DNA from: Phycisphaerae bacterium
Lineage (GTDB): Bacteria > Planctomycetota > Phycisphaerae > Phycisphaerales > UBA1924
Length of the DNA: 57,712 bases
NCBI GenBank assembly: GCA_002706885.1
Contig: PAKY01000079.1
Span: 1 to 57,712, forward strand
Reading direction: 5' to 3'
The stretch's first letter is position 1, and every line of letters starts with the position of its first letter. Below the pieces are notes generated by a model. It was not told where the DNA came from, made no database searches, and was given only the letters and a program-made list of their open reading frames with translations. Made by a program: the position numbers and the translations under genes. Of this stretch, positions 25,116 through 35,132 are shown piece by piece.

Positions 25116-26552
25116 ATGAGACCCGCCACCCCCATGCACCGCATTGTTCTCGGACTCACCACCGCGACCGTCGTTCTGAGCGGCTGCGCGACGAGCCACG
25201 CCGCGATGACCGAGGCCTCTACTACGCGCGAGGTCGCGGCCGACTATGGCTCTATGCTCGCCGAGGCCGTTCGGACCGCCAAGCCGATCGTCATCGAGAT
25301 GCTTGAGAGCGACGAGATCGACCACGTCGAGCCGCAGGGCTACACCGTGCTGTCCGATGATGCATTCGCCGAACGGATCGCCGTCGATCTGATCACGCGA
25401 ACGCCCGACCGCCCCGAGGACGACGGCGCCCGGATCGTTGTGGACCAGGCGATGGAACGCGGCCTTGAGGAGACCGGCGAGCGTCTGACCTACTTCTCCC
25501 CCACCACCGGCTGGGTCGCGGTCCGAGCGTCGGGCATGGAAGAACTCGCCGCAGACGCGAAGGCTGCTGGGATCGCCTTCGAGCAGGCGCTGATCCCCTA
25601 CGGCGCCATCGTCTACGCCGACGCGGGGCAGTCGTCGCTTGTCGAGCCGGTCGGGCTGACGCGACGTCACCTGCTCGATGACGAACGGTTCGACATCATC
25701 CGCGGCCTCGGCGACGGCATCTCCGCCTACACCGCCCGCCGCACCGCGCGCGACGCCGGTGGCGACGAGCTCGCCGACTTCTTCGCCACCCGCCTCGAGC
25801 AGAACCGCGAGAACACCGCGGGCGATCGACGCGTGCAGGGTCTTCGCTACGTCGATGGGATCGTGTCCACAACGGACATCGGCGAGGAGATGAAGACGGT
25901 CTGGAACGCGTTCTTCAACCCGCCCGAGAAGCTCGACCCGGCGTACGCCCCGGGCAGCGGCGCGAGCGTGTTCAAGCGGCCGCTGAGCGCCGTCGAGCCG
26001 CTCCTTCCGGGCGACAACTGGAAGTGGCTCGAGCGCAAGGAGCCGCCGGACAGCCCACGAGCGTTGCTCGTCGCGATCAACCGCCCGATCCGGCTCGTCA
26101 CGCAGCCCGACCAGGATCGCCTGCGGGTTGACCTGACCGACGCCGAGTACTTCGGCTGGATCGACAGCACGGTGACCCCTTCGCGCGTGCTGACCATCAG
26201 CGTGCTCCGGTACGAGAACGAGCAGGCGGCGATCACGGCCCGTCCCGCGCTTTCGGGCGCCCTGAACGGCGCTTTCGCTCGCCTGACACAGGGGGTGGCG
26301 CAGGAGGACCGTCAGAGCCCGCGGGCTCTCAACGTCGACGGACACAACCTCATCACCCAGGCAAACGTCCATGACGCCCGCGGGACACCGCGATCGAGCG
26401 CCGTCGCCGCGGGCCGCATCGGCGATTCGCTCGTGATCATCAGCCTGTACGGTGATCCGGATGACTACCTCGTGGCGGACGATCTGCTTCCCGAGGTGGT
26501 TCGTCGAATAGCATCGATTTCGGCGTCCGCCGACGAAGACTCGGACAATTAG
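25116..26552 (+). CDS. Lipoprotein of unknown function
   Basis: This 478-residue protein has a signal peptide and lipobox LSGC near residue 24, so it is probably anchored in a membrane by lipid. I recognise no domain in the mature part. It is rich in acidic residues and has stretches such as IVYADAGQSSLVEPVG. ATG at 25116 or at the seventh codon (25134) could be the start. It overlaps the convergent MscS gene by four bases. No partner genes are evident. Confidence 0.75.
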   Translation: MRPATPMHRIVLGLTTATVVLSGCATSHAAMTEASTTREVAADYGSMLAEAVRTAKPIVIEMLESDEIDHVEPQGYTVLSDDAFAERIAVDLITRTPDRPEDDGARIVVDQAMERGLEETGERLTYFSPTTGWVAVRASGMEELAADAKAAGIAFEQALIPYGAIVYADAGQSSLVEPVGLTRRHLLDDERFDIIRGLGDGISAYTARRTARDAGGDELADFFATRLEQNRENTAGDRRVQGLRYVDGIVSTTDIGEEMKTVWNAFFNPPEKLDPAYAPGSGASVFKRPLSAVEPLLPGDNWKWLERKEPPDSPRALLVAINRPIRLVTQPDQDRLRVDLTDAEYFGWIDSTVTPSRVLTISVLRYENEQAAITARPALSGALNGAFARLTQGVAQEDRQSPRALNVDGHNLITQANVHDARGTPRSSAVAAGRIGDSLVIISLYGDPDDYLVADDLLPEVVRRIASISASADEDSDN

Positions 26553-28480
26553 ACCACGTCGGACGCGCCCGTCGCGCCGCCCTCGCGACGCGAGAGGCCC
26601 TCGACCCCAACGCCGCCAAAGCTCACGGCGCCGGGTGTGGTTGAACGCCACCGCGCGTTTGCTGTGATCGCCTGCGCCGCCTCGACGCCGAGTTGACGCG
26701 AAGCGATCTCCGCGCTCGATCCGGGCGTCGGCGCGGGTTCGTGATCGTCGCCGTCCTCTCGCTGGAGATGGATGGTCTGCGTCGGGAACGCGAACGAGAC
26801 GCCGACCCGATCGGCCAGCCGGACGATGTCGATCATCAGGCGGTGCCGTTCGCGCAGCTCGGTGCTCCAGTCCGGACACTCGTGAAACGTGTAGAGCAGG
26901 ATGTCGAGCGAGTGCTCGCCAAACCCGTTGAGCCACACGTGGTAGCTGTCCTTGCGCGTGTACGGATGGACCCGGATGAGTTCACGAACGCCCTCGCAGA
27001 ACGCCTCGATCTTCTCTGGCGGCGTGTCGTAGCGAACCGCGAGCGTCGATGTAAACCGCCTGTACCGGCGCCGCCCGTAGTTGTCGACCGTGGCGCGGAC
27101 GAGCGACGCGTTCGGGACGGAGACGAGCGAGTTGTAGAACGTCCGGACCCGCGTCGAACGGACGCCCATCGCCTCGACGGTGCCCTCGACGTCGCCGATC
27201 TTCACCCAGTCCCCGATCTCGAACGGCCCGTCGAGGATGACCGCGATTGAACCGAAGAAATTCTCGATGGTGTCCTTGGCCGCGAAGGCGACGGCCAGGC
27301 CGCCGATACCGAGGCCCGTGAGCAACGGAAGAATCTCGAAATCGAGGCTCTCCGCGACGTAGATCGCCCCCACCACCACGATCAGCGTCTTCAGCGTCTT
27401 ACGGATCAGCGGCACGAGCACGTCGTCGACGCGTGTGGCGGTCCGGTGAGCATGGGCCTGGAGCCACGCGCCGATCAGATCGACGAGCCGGAACGCGGCC
27501 ATCACCGACGCGATCGTGAGCACGACTCGCGCCGAGACCGTGACGATCGCGAGCGGTGTGGGCGGGAGGCCGAGCGCGTCGATCGTCAGCAACCAGATGG
27601 TGGACGCGCCGAGAAGCCCGAAGGGCCACACCGCCGATCGGATCAGCGAACGGTCCCTGTCGATCCCGCGATGCCGATCGAGCCGCCCCCAGACAATCCG
27701 GAGGGTCAGGCGGATCATCAGGTCGACGAGGAACCCGAGGAACACGATCGCGCCGAGGCCGATCCACTGCCAGTACTCGACGGTGAGGAAGGCTCCCCGC
27801 TTCGACCAGTCGGGCATCCGCGCCCGGACCCAGAGATCGATTGTCAGCGGGACGCCCTCTGTACCGAACCGCTCGGGTAGCGACTCGAGATCGCGATACA
27901 GCTCGTTGACCGATTCGACCGTCTCGGGGCTGAACCGCCACTCACCCGCGTCATTCTTTGAGAGCGTGATCTTCGCGGAGGTGAGCGACGCGAATCGACG
28001 ATGCTCGACGATGTAGTCGGGTCCGTCGACCTGCGGAAAATAGACGAACCGGCTGGCGTCCGGGTCGTCCCTGAAAGCCGTGAAGTCGAACCAATAGTCG
28101 ACTTCCTTGATGCGGTTGAGAACCCGATAGAGCTTCCCCGCGACCGATTCACGCGCCACCCGACCCTCGATCGTGGTGAACGCGAAGCACTTCATCGCCT
28201 CATCGAGCGCCGCCGACCGCTCGGCGGTCGACTCGGCCGACGTCGCGGCGGTCATCGCTTCGAGATACGTCCGCATCGTTCGTGAGGGCGATTCGAGGTC
28301 GGGATCGACCGTCGGCGCCACGGGCTCGGCGGGGGTTTCGGCGCCCGGGGAGGTCGGGGGGAGCGGCGTGGCAACCGCCACGCCGGGCATTGCGATGGCG
28401 AGCAGAATGCTCAGAAGGAGCGCCAAAAGGGGGAGGGCGGAGCTCGTCGAGCATCGTCGTGCGTGTCGGGGGAAGGCCAT
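26549..28480 (-). CDS. MscS-family mechanosensitive ion channel
   Basis: I place the start at 28480 ([12 protein letters not shown]), which gives 643 residues and a signal-like hydrophobic start. A periplasmic region (residues about 40-215) precedes several membrane segments. The MscS core is clear: [22 protein letters not shown] with the Gly/Ala-rich pore helix, then [29 protein letters not shown], the beta domain, and SVPNASL. The C-terminal cytosolic domain and a tail of about 70 residues end the protein. These channels release solutes during osmotic downshock. It is large for MscS, as in extended MscK/MscM types. Confidence 0.93.
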   Translation of the reverse strand: MAFPRHARRCSTSSALPLLALLLSILLAIAMPGVAVATPLPPTSPGAETPAEPVAPTVDPDLESPSRTMRTYLEAMTAATSAESTAERSAALDEAMKCFAFTTIEGRVARESVAGKLYRVLNRIKEVDYWFDFTAFRDDPDASRFVYFPQVDGPDYIVEHRRFASLTSAKITLSKNDAGEWRFSPETVESVNELYRDLESLPERFGTEGVPLTIDLWVRARMPDWSKRGAFLTVEYWQWIGLGAIVFLGFLVDLMIRLTLRIVWGRLDRHRGIDRDRSLIRSAVWPFGLLGASTIWLLTIDALGLPPTPLAIVTVSARVVLTIASVMAAFRLVDLIGAWLQAHAHRTATRVDDVLVPLIRKTLKTLIVVVGAIYVAESLDFEILPLLTGLGIGGLAVAFAAKDTIENFFGSIAVILDGPFEIGDWVKIGDVEGTVEAMGVRSTRVRTFYNSLVSVPNASLVRATVDNYGRRRYRRFTSTLAVRYDTPPEKIEAFCEGVRELIRVHPYTRKDSYHVWLNGFGEHSLDILLYTFHECPDWSTELRERHRLMIDIVRLADRVGVSFAFPTQTIHLQREDGDDHEPAPTPGSSAEIASRQLGVEAAQAITANARWRSTTPGAVSFGGVGVEGLSRREGGATGASDVV

Positions 28481-28577
28481 GGGGGCCGATGGTAAGGCCC
28501 CGTGGCGATCGGGGCCTACCATGCGAGGCCGTCGGGCTTGGCGCCCGGGGCAATCCCCTCAGGAGTCGAAGACGTTC

Positions 28578-28805
28578 ATGGCGAAGCAGGACGACAAGTT
28601 CACCGTTGATGCGATCGTGGTCGAGGCGCTCCCGAACGCCATGTTCAAGGTGCAGCTTCCCAACGAGCAGAAGAGCGAGATCCTCGCGTACGTCTCGGGC
28701 AAGATGCGCAAGCACTACATCCGCATTCTGCCGGGCGACACGGTGACCGTCGAAATGAGCCCCTACGACCTCACGAAGGGCCGCATCACCTTCCGCGGCC
28801 GCTGA
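28578..28805 (+). CDS. infA: Translation initiation factor IF-1
   Basis: The 75-residue protein is a single S1/OB domain of IF-1: [20 protein letters not shown], then [20 protein letters not shown], and [13 protein letters not shown] at the end. All are the family's signatures. An AGGAG lies about 12 bases before ATG. It stands alone here, divergent from the MscS gene and followed by a region without clear genes. A hairpin at 28820-28847 follows the stop. Confidence 0.97.
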   Translation: MAKQDDKFTVDAIVVEALPNAMFKVQLPNEQKSEILAYVSGKMRKHYIRILPGDTVTVEMSPYDLTKGRITFRGR

Positions 28806-28819
28806 GAACGTTGCGAGTA

Positions 28820-28847
28820 GGTCACGCCCGCTCCCGCAGGCGTGACC
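28820..28847 (+). terminator. Hairpin after infA, possible terminator without a U tract
   Basis: GGTCACGCC (28820-28828) pairs exactly with GGCGTGACC (28839-28847) around a ten-base loop, 15 bp after the infA stop. The following bases (GCTACTTCAA) are not a U tract, so termination is uncertain. Confidence 0.4.
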
Positions 28848-28888
28848 GCTACTTCAACTCAAGGCCGACTTTCGCCGGCGTGGCTGCG

Positions 28889-29010
28889 TCACGTGCAGCC
28901 CGCTCCGAACAGGCTCAGGAACGCCACAACATCCGCGATATCGAGCGTCCGAACCGGGGCGGCGTGGGCGATTCGAGCGTCAGTGACGCCGGCACATCTC
29001 CCGAGGCGAG
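28889..29010 (-). pseudogene. Frame-shifted remnant of a GC-tail secreted protein
   Basis: Read on the minus strand, the stretch ending at the stop 28891-28889 encodes TLDIADVVAFLSLFGAGCT. This matches the C-terminal tail common in Phycisphaerae secreted proteins, usually preceded by AD-AAPFG. The PPRFG that should precede it is in another frame (ending near 28950), which implies one missing base. Nothing larger of the parent gene is seen upstream; a stop lies in the tail frame near 29036. I read it as a decayed 3' end. The tail match is from memory of the family, not from a search. Confidence 0.5.
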
Positions 29011-29095
29011 ACGATGCTCGGGGATGCGAGGAGCATCATCGATCCCGATGGGCTTCCTTCGCAAGCGAACGCCGCAACGGCAAATGAAGGCCGCG

Positions 29096-29293
29096 TCATA
29101 CGATCGGCGCCACCGTCGGCAGGCCGACGGGTTGATCGTTGTCCTCGCTCGCCCTGACCGGTTTGGTGTCGCGGTGACAGAGCGGGCATGAGCCGCCGCC
29201 GATCGCCAGAATCGCCAGAACCACGAGGAAAGCCACGCCACGCATGAGCGGCCGTGTTCGTCGAGCCGTGAGAACGTGACGACGCCGGGTCAC
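29096..29293 (-). CDS. Doubtful small protein with one hydrophobic segment
   Basis: This 65-residue reading frame starts with GTG at 29293 or ATG at 29245. It has a hydrophobic stretch GVAFLVVLAILAIGGGS then CPLCH, possibly a lipobox or metal site. No Shine-Dalgarno is seen and the region includes decayed sequence, so it may be a chance open frame. Confidence 0.2.
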   Translation of the reverse strand: MTRRRHVLTARRTRPLMRGVAFLVVLAILAIGGGSCPLCHRDTKPVRASEDNDQPVGLPTVAPIV

Positions 29294-29344
29294 GCGCCGA
29301 TGCGAGACGCAGCTTCCCGCTCAACGAGGCCACCCGCCGGCGAC

Positions 29345-29384
29345 TTGTCGAACCGACTATGCCAGACTAGAATTGTTCCAATCT
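29345..29384 (+). promoter_or_regulatory. katA promoter with an overlapping imperfect palindrome
   Basis: TTGTCG (29345-29350) and TAGAAT (29368-29373) are separated by 17 bp, a good sigma-70-like spacing, about 40 bp before the katA start. AGAATTGTTCCAATCT (29369-29384) over the -10 is an imperfect inverted repeat, ten of sixteen positions matching its reverse complement, and may be an operator. The region is AT-rich against the local background. Confidence 0.55.
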
Positions 29385-29412
29385 ATTCAGCAGTCATTAG
29401 CAGGGGAAAACC

Positions 29413-30948
29413 ATGACTCAGAAACCGTCCAGCGATCGCCCTAACTCGGGCAAATGCCCCGTCATGACCACCGCCGACGGCGCCCCGATCGGACGTCAGC
29501 AGTCCCTCACCGCGGGGCCGCGCGGACCGCTGCTCATGCAGGATGTTCAACTCCTCGAGCAGATGCAGCACTTCAATCGCGAACGCGTCCCGGAGCGCGT
29601 CGTGCACGCCAAGGGCTCGGGCGCCTACGGCACGTTTACCGTCACCAACGACATCTCGAAGCACACCAAGGCCGCGTTCCTCAACAAGGTCGGCAAGCAG
29701 ACCGAGGTCGTCGCCCGCTTCAGCACCGTCGCGGGCGAACGCGGCGCCGCCGACGCCGAGCGTGACGTCCGCGGCTTCGCCCTCAAGTTCTACACCGAGG
29801 AGGGCAACTGGGACATGGTGGGCAACAACACCCCTGTGTTCTTCGTCCGCGATCCCTACAAGTTCCAGCAGTTCATCCACACGCAGAAGCGCGACCCGAA
29901 GACCAACCTGCGTGACATGGACATGCAGTGGGACTTCTGGAGCCTCTGCCCCGAGAGTCTCCATCAGGTCACGATCCTCTTCAGCGACCGCGGCCGCCCC
30001 GTCGGCTACCGCCACATGCACGGCTTCGGCTCGCACACCTACAGCTTCATCAACGACGCGGGCGAGCGGGTCTGGTGCAAGTTCCACTTCAAGTCCAACC
30101 AGGGCTGCGAGAACCTGATGGACGAAGCGGGCGACAAGCTCATCGGCGAAGATCGCGAGAGCTCGCAGCGCGACCTGTTCGACGCCATCGAGCGCGGCGA
30201 GTTCCCCTCGTGGACCATGAAGGTCCAAGTCATGACCCAGGACCAGGCCGAGAAGTTCGAGAAGGACACCGGCTGGAACCCATTCGACCTGACCAAGGTG
30301 TGGCCGCACGCCGACTTCCCGCTCATTGAGGTTGGCAAGCTCGAGCTGAACCGCAATCCCGACAACTACCACGCCGAGATCGAGCAGGCGAGCTTCAGCC
30401 CCTCCGCCCTCGTCAACGGCATCGGCCCGTCGCCGGACAAGATGCTCCAGGCCCGCCTCATGAGCTACGCCGACGCCCACCGCTACCGCGTCGGCGTCAA
30501 CTACCAGCAGCTTCCCGTCAACAAGCCCCGCTGCCCCGTCATGACCTACCAGCGCGACGGCTTCATGGCCACCGCCGAGCAGTACAAGGACATGACCGCG
30601 AACTACTACCCCAACAGCCGCGAGGGCCAGCCCGCCCCCGACGAGCGCTACCTCGACCCCGCGTGGGACCTCGGCAAGGCGATCGTCGACCGCTACGACT
30701 CCGAGGTCGATCACGACGACTACACCCAGCCCGGCAACCTCTACCGCCTCTTCGACGACGCCCAGCGTGACCGCCTGACCACGCGCATCGCGGGCGTCCT
30801 CGGCCAGGCCCGCGAGGAGGTCCAGATGCGACAGCTCTGCCACTTCTTCCGCGCCGATGAGGACTACGGCAAGCGCGTCGCCACCAAGCTCAACATGAAC
30901 CTCGACGACGTCCTCGCCGGCGTGAACGGCGAACCCGCTCGCGTCTGA
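29413..30948 (+). CDS. katA: Monofunctional haem catalase
   Basis: This 511-residue catalase breaks down hydrogen peroxide. The N-terminus has the substrate motif [19 protein letters not shown] with the distal His; the distal Asn region reads [13 protein letters not shown]; the proximal haem Tyr lies in [19 protein letters not shown]-binding and core residues are conserved, and the length is typical of a small-subunit clade 3 catalase. No signal peptide. A clear promoter (29345-29373) precedes and a strong terminator (30977-31001) follows, so it is monocistronic. Confidence 0.98.
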   Translation: MTQKPSSDRPNSGKCPVMTTADGAPIGRQQSLTAGPRGPLLMQDVQLLEQMQHFNRERVPERVVHAKGSGAYGTFTVTNDISKHTKAAFLNKVGKQTEVVARFSTVAGERGAADAERDVRGFALKFYTEEGNWDMVGNNTPVFFVRDPYKFQQFIHTQKRDPKTNLRDMDMQWDFWSLCPESLHQVTILFSDRGRPVGYRHMHGFGSHTYSFINDAGERVWCKFHFKSNQGCENLMDEAGDKLIGEDRESSQRDLFDAIERGEFPSWTMKVQVMTQDQAEKFEKDTGWNPFDLTKVWPHADFPLIEVGKLELNRNPDNYHAEIEQASFSPSALVNGIGPSPDKMLQARLMSYADAHRYRVGVNYQQLPVNKPRCPVMTYQRDGFMATAEQYKDMTANYYPNSREGQPAPDERYLDPAWDLGKAIVDRYDSEVDHDDYTQPGNLYRLFDDAQRDRLTTRIAGVLGQAREEVQMRQLCHFFRADEDYGKRVATKLNMNLDDVLAGVNGEPARV

Positions 30949-30976
30949 CCGAACGTCGTCAATCTGAGTACCCGAG

Positions 30977-31001
30977 AGCGGCGCGAAAGCGCCGCTTTTT
31001 T
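30977..31001 (+). terminator. Rho-independent terminator of katA
   Basis: AGCGGCGC (30977-30984) pairs with GCGCCGCT (30989-30996) around a GAAA tetraloop, followed by a run of six T ending at 31001. It lies 28 bp after the katA stop. Confidence 0.92.
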
Positions 31002-31117
31002 GCGGGGCCCGGGTGACACATGCGTTCGTCTTTGACCGATCTCGATGGCCGCACAGGCGTCGATAGAATGGACGACGTCGACGACGCGTGCGTGGAATCT
31101 TCGTCCGGAGCCGTGCG

Positions 31118-31342
31118 GTGAGCAGCAGCACCCAGATCTACGTTGAACTCATCGACGAAGCGGTGCTCGTCTGGCGACCCGTTCAGGCCGTCCACCTCCG
31201 CGACAGCGTCTACCGCATCTCCACCCAGGATTACGACCGTGAAGACGAGACCTGGGAATTTGAACCGGGCGACGTTGTTCGATGCGAAAACGTCAACTCC
31301 TCGGACGGTCCCATCCTTGTAGCTATCGAAAGGGCGACCTAG
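31118..31342 (+). CDS. Small conserved-looking protein of unknown function
   Basis: This 74-residue protein starts with GTG at 31118, after a GGAG at a good distance. It is an all-beta-looking, acidic protein: TQIYVELIDEAVLVWRPVQA, then SVYRISTQDYD and EFEPGDVVRCEN. This pattern suggests an SH3-like or OB-like small barrel. I do not recognise a named family. It has no membrane segment. It stands alone between the katA terminator and a convergent gene. Confidence 0.72.
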   Translation: MSSSTQIYVELIDEAVLVWRPVQAVHLRDSVYRISTQDYDREDETWEFEPGDVVRCENVNSSDGPILVAIERAT

Positions 31343-31418
31343 ACCATCGCCGCGACGCCCCGTGTCGACTCAGGTCGTTCCGAACGGAAACACCGGCAAT
31401 GGGCCCCGACGACGCTGC

Positions 31419-32312
31419 TCAGACCCCCGCGAAGTCCACCGGCCGCGGCGCCCGAGTCGCCCCCGCGTCCAGAAGCTCCGCGGTATCTCCAAACGCCGCG
31501 TCTGCAATGGCGAGCGAGTCGAGTGCTTCCGCGAGCATGTCCGGCCCGGTCTCCACCGGCCCGATGCGACCATCCGCAGCGGCCGACCACGCGCGGTTCA
31601 CGGCCCGTTCGCCCTCCGCGAACCGGTCCATGATCCCCGCGAACTTCGCCAGCCCGTAGCGTCCGATCAACGCCTCCCGAGCCTCAGCGAACGCCGCGAG
31701 GTGCGACTGCTGAAGCTCGCCGAGCTCGTCGTTGACCAATCGAAGCGCCTCGCCCATGTCTTCCGCGTCCGGCGCCTTCGCGATCACGCGCTGCACCATC
31801 GCTCGCGCCGCCGCGATTGCTCCCGCGGGTGTTTCCTCGACCGCGACATCCTCTGACACCGCGTTCGCGCCCGAGATCCGACCGGCGAAGCGGACCAGGA
31901 TGCCGCCGACGATCAGCCCGCCACACGCGCCAAGAAACACGTACTTCGTCGACCACCGAGCCCAACTCCACGACGCGACCTTGACGCGACGGACGACCGG
32001 GCCCGCCGGATCATCGCCGATCATCGCTTCGACCGTCTCGGGCGTCAGCTCTGTCCCCGCTGGGAACAGAGGCGCCTCCGCGCCGTCACGTGCGACGAGC
32101 GGGCCCGCGTTGGAGGTTGTCCTCAGATAGCCGTTCGGCCCGACCTTCGGATCCTCGTCGGAACCGGTCACGCCCTCGCCCGCGCGGAACCACGCCGGGT
32201 CACCCTCCGCGGGCGCCACGGGCACGATGTACGACGTCGCCATCGCCACCGCGCCCACGCACAGCGACCCCCAGACGATGACGCTGCCGATGAACTTCAG
32301 GAAGCCCTGCAT
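31419..32312 (-). CDS. Membrane protein paired with the OPT transporter
   Basis: I do not recognise this 297-residue protein. It has an N-terminal hydrophobic segment (residues 5-27, IGSVIVWGSLCVGAVAMATS), an extracytoplasmic region to about residue 110, a second segment near residues 125-145 (YVFLGACGGLIVGGILVRF), and a helical cytoplasmic C-terminus rich in Ala and Glu. It begins 13 bp downstream of the OPT transporter gene, so the two are most likely co-transcribed and may act together. Confidence 0.75.
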   Translation of the reverse strand: MQGFLKFIGSVIVWGSLCVGAVAMATSYIVPVAPAEGDPAWFRAGEGVTGSDEDPKVGPNGYLRTTSNAGPLVARDGAEAPLFPAGTELTPETVEAMIGDDPAGPVVRRVKVASWSWARWSTKYVFLGACGGLIVGGILVRFAGRISGANAVSEDVAVEETPAGAIAAARAMVQRVIAKAPDAEDMGEALRLVNDELGELQQSHLAAFAEAREALIGRYGLAKFAGIMDRFAEGERAVNRAWSAAADGRIGPVETGPDMLAEALDSLAIADAAFGDTAELLDAGATRAPRPVDFAGV

Positions 32313-32325
32313 CGATCCGGTCCTC

Positions 32326-34989
32326 CTATCGCAGCAGATTCTCGCCGGCCAGGATGAAGATGTTGTACGTCAACGCGATGATGCCCTCGCCGACAATCAG
32401 GCCCGCCGCGAGCGGCACACCCCATTCCTCGACGAACCGCTTGCCCTTGGTCGCCGCGAGCACGATGTTCGCCACGCACCCGATCCCGTAGGTCGCGATG
32501 TAGTAGAACGGCAGGTAGACGCTCAGGCCGACGAGCACGCCGAGCCCCGCGAAGCTCCCAAGCCCCAGCAGCACACCGAGCACCGCGCCGCCCGCGTACA
32601 ACGCGTACGGCACGTCCCCGCCCTGCACACCCTCGATGACCGCCCGCAACGCATCGGCCTGCGGCGCGGGAATGTCCGTCCCCGGTCCGAGAGGAACCCC
32701 GTACTTCGCCTTCGTCACCGCGACGATCAGCAGCACCGTGCCCATGCTCACCGCGGGACCGATCCACACCAGGCTGAGTTCAGCGATCTGTTGCTTCGCC
32801 GGCTTCGAGCCGACGAGGTAGCCCGTCTTCAAGTCGCTCATCATGTCAGCGGCGAGCGTGATCGCGACGCACAGCGCCGCCCCGAGCATCACTGCCCCCA
32901 CGACCGCGCCCGAGCCCGCGAGCAGAAGCACCAGCACGACCGTGAGCAAAGCCAGACCCGAGATCGGGCTCCAGTCCGTCAAACCCGTGCACTGCGCGAT
33001 GATGATGCCCGCGAACCAGATCCACAGAACGCCGATCAACGCGATGATCGCCGCCCGAAGATGCGGGTCGAGCCCCGCGAGCAGACCGGGCTTGGCGTTC
33101 AATGTCGTCAGGAAGGCGTCACGCTCGACGTCCGTCCACTCGTTCTCCCACGTCGCCGCCGCGGCGTCGTCCGCGAACCCGATCGCGTAGCCCTTGTATG
33201 AGGCTGGATCGACCGACGTGTCGATCGCGATCTCACCCGCCGGCGCCGTCACGGGGCAGGTGGGATTGATCGGGCTCGACCCCGCGTTGTCCGCGGCGAG
33301 GAACAACGCTCCCGCGCCGATCAGGATCACCGGGATCAACACCCCGAACCCAAGTTCGGTCTTCCCGCCCGTGGTCTTCGCCTTCGGCGCCACCATGCTC
33401 TTGAGAGCGGCCCCGATCGAGGGCAGGCTTGATGCCACGCCCATCAACGCGCCGCCAAGGAGCATGCCGATGCCGAGCGGCCTATTCACCGCTTGGAACA
33501 TCACCCCAGGCGCCTCGTGCGCATCGATCGATTGCGGCAGCCAGCCCATCGAGAACGCGATCGGGTTGATCACGAAATACGCCAGCAAACCGCCCGCGAG
33601 CACCATGAACCCGGGCCGACCGGAGATGAACCCCGCGCCGAGCGCGAACGGCGCGATGCCGAAGATCAGCTCGAACTCACCCGGCAGGCCAAGCAGCCTG
33701 CTGAAGTAGAACTTGTCGTCGGTGACGTACTGATCGGGCCGCCCGTCGTGGTCATGATCATTGTCCGTGATGATCTCGTCGCTGTTCCGCTCGTAGTACG
33801 GTCGAAGGCGAAGGTTGAGATCCTGGTACCCCCAGAGCCGCGACGCGGCGTACCCGAACTTCGGGTTCCGCAGCGACTCCCAGTCCGGCGCCTCCTTGCC
33901 CTCGGCTTCCGGCGCTCCGGTGACCACACGGAACACCTGCTCGGCAAGGTCGTCGGAGAGGACCGCTCCGTCCGCCGCCGTCGCCTCGAGTTCGCTGGCG
34001 TCGGCGAGAGCCTGCGCCTGTGTCTCGATCTCGGACCTCGCGGCGACGATCGCCGCCGTGGCGTCGGCGATCGCGGTTGAATCGTCGGCTTTCCGCGCGG
34101 CCGACGCGGCGTCCTTCGCGTCCTCCAGCGATCGCTTCGACGCCTTCAAGGCCGCGACGAGACGACCCCGCTCCACGAGCGACGGCGGCGCCTCTCGAGC
34201 CTCGATGAGATCCCAGATCGCGAGCGTCTGCGCGATGCCCGCCTCGCCGATCCGTTCACGGTCGTACTGGTCGTCAAGCTTCTCGACGAGCTCGTCCCGC
34301 GTATCCGCCTCCAGCGGCCAGAAATCGATCTGTGCAAGCACCGTCGGCAGGTACAAAGCCGCGGACACCGCGATTCCGGCGAGCAGCACGACCGCCTTCT
34401 TCGCGCCGGCGCCGGGGCTCTTGAGGATCGTCGCAACGCCCGTCCCCGTCGGGAACCGGAGGCGATCGATATCGATCATCTGCTTGCGTAGCGGGATGAT
34501 GAACGCCGCGCCGAGGACTGCGCCCGCGGACGCCGCCAGCGCGATCCGCCAGAAGTCGATCCCGTTCCAATCGATCGAGAACCCGAGCAGGAAGAGCACG
34601 GGGAACGTGAAGATCACGCCGCTGTTCGACGTGTTCACGCTCGACCCGATGGTCTGAACGATGTTCGTCTCGAGGATCGTGCCCCGCCGCATCGCCTTCA
34701 GGATGCCGAAGCCCAGCACCGCGGAAATCGCCGATCCCGCGAGCGTAAAGCCGATCTTCAGGCCCGCGTACGTGATCGACGCGTTCATGATCAGGCCGAG
34801 CACCAGCCCCAGCACGACCGCGGCAACGGTGATCTCTCGATACCGACCAGGCACGCCCAGAGCAGGCGGCTCCACCCCACCGCTCCGACCGGGCGGCGTC
34901 GGCTGCGCCTCGGGTTCCGAGGCGGGCTCATAGGGCATCTGATCCGGGGCGGGGCCGATACCGGGGCCGCCGGCCGTCTCGTCAGACAT
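32326..34989 (-). CDS. OPT-family oligopeptide transporter with a large insertion
   Basis: The 887-residue protein is a member of the OPT superfamily. After an N-terminal Pro-rich cytoplasmic tail, the first transport segments are clear (ITVAAVVLGLVLGLIMN, GLKIGFTLAGSAISAVLG, and NTSNSGVIFTFPVLFLLG). Between segments, residues about 222-430 form a soluble, Ala/Glu-rich coiled-coil region ending with an Asp-rich loop DNDHDHDGRPDQ. The remaining membrane segments follow. OPT proteins import peptides or metal complexes, proton driven. The insertion is unusual. A membrane protein gene lies 13 bp downstream. Confidence 0.9.
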   Translation of the reverse strand: MSDETAGGPGIGPAPDQMPYEPASEPEAQPTPPGRSGGVEPPALGVPGRYREITVAAVVLGLVLGLIMNASITYAGLKIGFTLAGSAISAVLGFGILKAMRRGTILETNIVQTIGSSVNTSNSGVIFTFPVLFLLGFSIDWNGIDFWRIALAASAGAVLGAAFIIPLRKQMIDIDRLRFPTGTGVATILKSPGAGAKKAVVLLAGIAVSAALYLPTVLAQIDFWPLEADTRDELVEKLDDQYDRERIGEAGIAQTLAIWDLIEAREAPPSLVERGRLVAALKASKRSLEDAKDAASAARKADDSTAIADATAAIVAARSEIETQAQALADASELEATAADGAVLSDDLAEQVFRVVTGAPEAEGKEAPDWESLRNPKFGYAASRLWGYQDLNLRLRPYYERNSDEIITDNDHDHDGRPDQYVTDDKFYFSRLLGLPGEFELIFGIAPFALGAGFISGRPGFMVLAGGLLAYFVINPIAFSMGWLPQSIDAHEAPGVMFQAVNRPLGIGMLLGGALMGVASSLPSIGAALKSMVAPKAKTTGGKTELGFGVLIPVILIGAGALFLAADNAGSSPINPTCPVTAPAGEIAIDTSVDPASYKGYAIGFADDAAAATWENEWTDVERDAFLTTLNAKPGLLAGLDPHLRAAIIALIGVLWIWFAGIIIAQCTGLTDWSPISGLALLTVVLVLLLAGSGAVVGAVMLGAALCVAITLAADMMSDLKTGYLVGSKPAKQQIAELSLVWIGPAVSMGTVLLIVAVTKAKYGVPLGPGTDIPAPQADALRAVIEGVQGGDVPYALYAGGAVLGVLLGLGSFAGLGVLVGLSVYLPFYYIATYGIGCVANIVLAATKGKRFVEEWGVPLAAGLIVGEGIIALTYNIFILAGENLLR

Positions 34990-35132
34990 GTGTCGCTCCT
35001 TGCGACGACCGCCGCCCTCGTGGCGTCGATCGCGTCAGTTCGCCAATCGGAGCAACATACAGCAAGAGACGCGTCCGTGCCGCGACCCCGCTTGGAAACC
35101 GAGCCGCAAGAAGGGCTCGGTCAGAGGCGGAT

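Larger units (their letters stand above)
28806..29412. other. Gene-poor region between infA and katA
   Basis: About 600 bp hold no well-supported gene. They contain the hairpin after infA, a frame-shifted remnant of a secreted-protein tail on the minus strand, a weak small reading frame (29096-29293) and the katA promoter region. Confidence 0.7.

Noticed and set aside
23472-26936. A 1154-codon open frame on the minus strand across nusB, ftsY and the lipoprotein gene
   Set aside because: It is antisense to strongly supported genes and its translation is charge-rich without domains, as expected in high-GC DNA.
31032-31069. TTGACC and TAGAAT as a promoter for the 31118 gene
   Set aside because: The 26-bp spacing is too long for a sigma-70 promoter.
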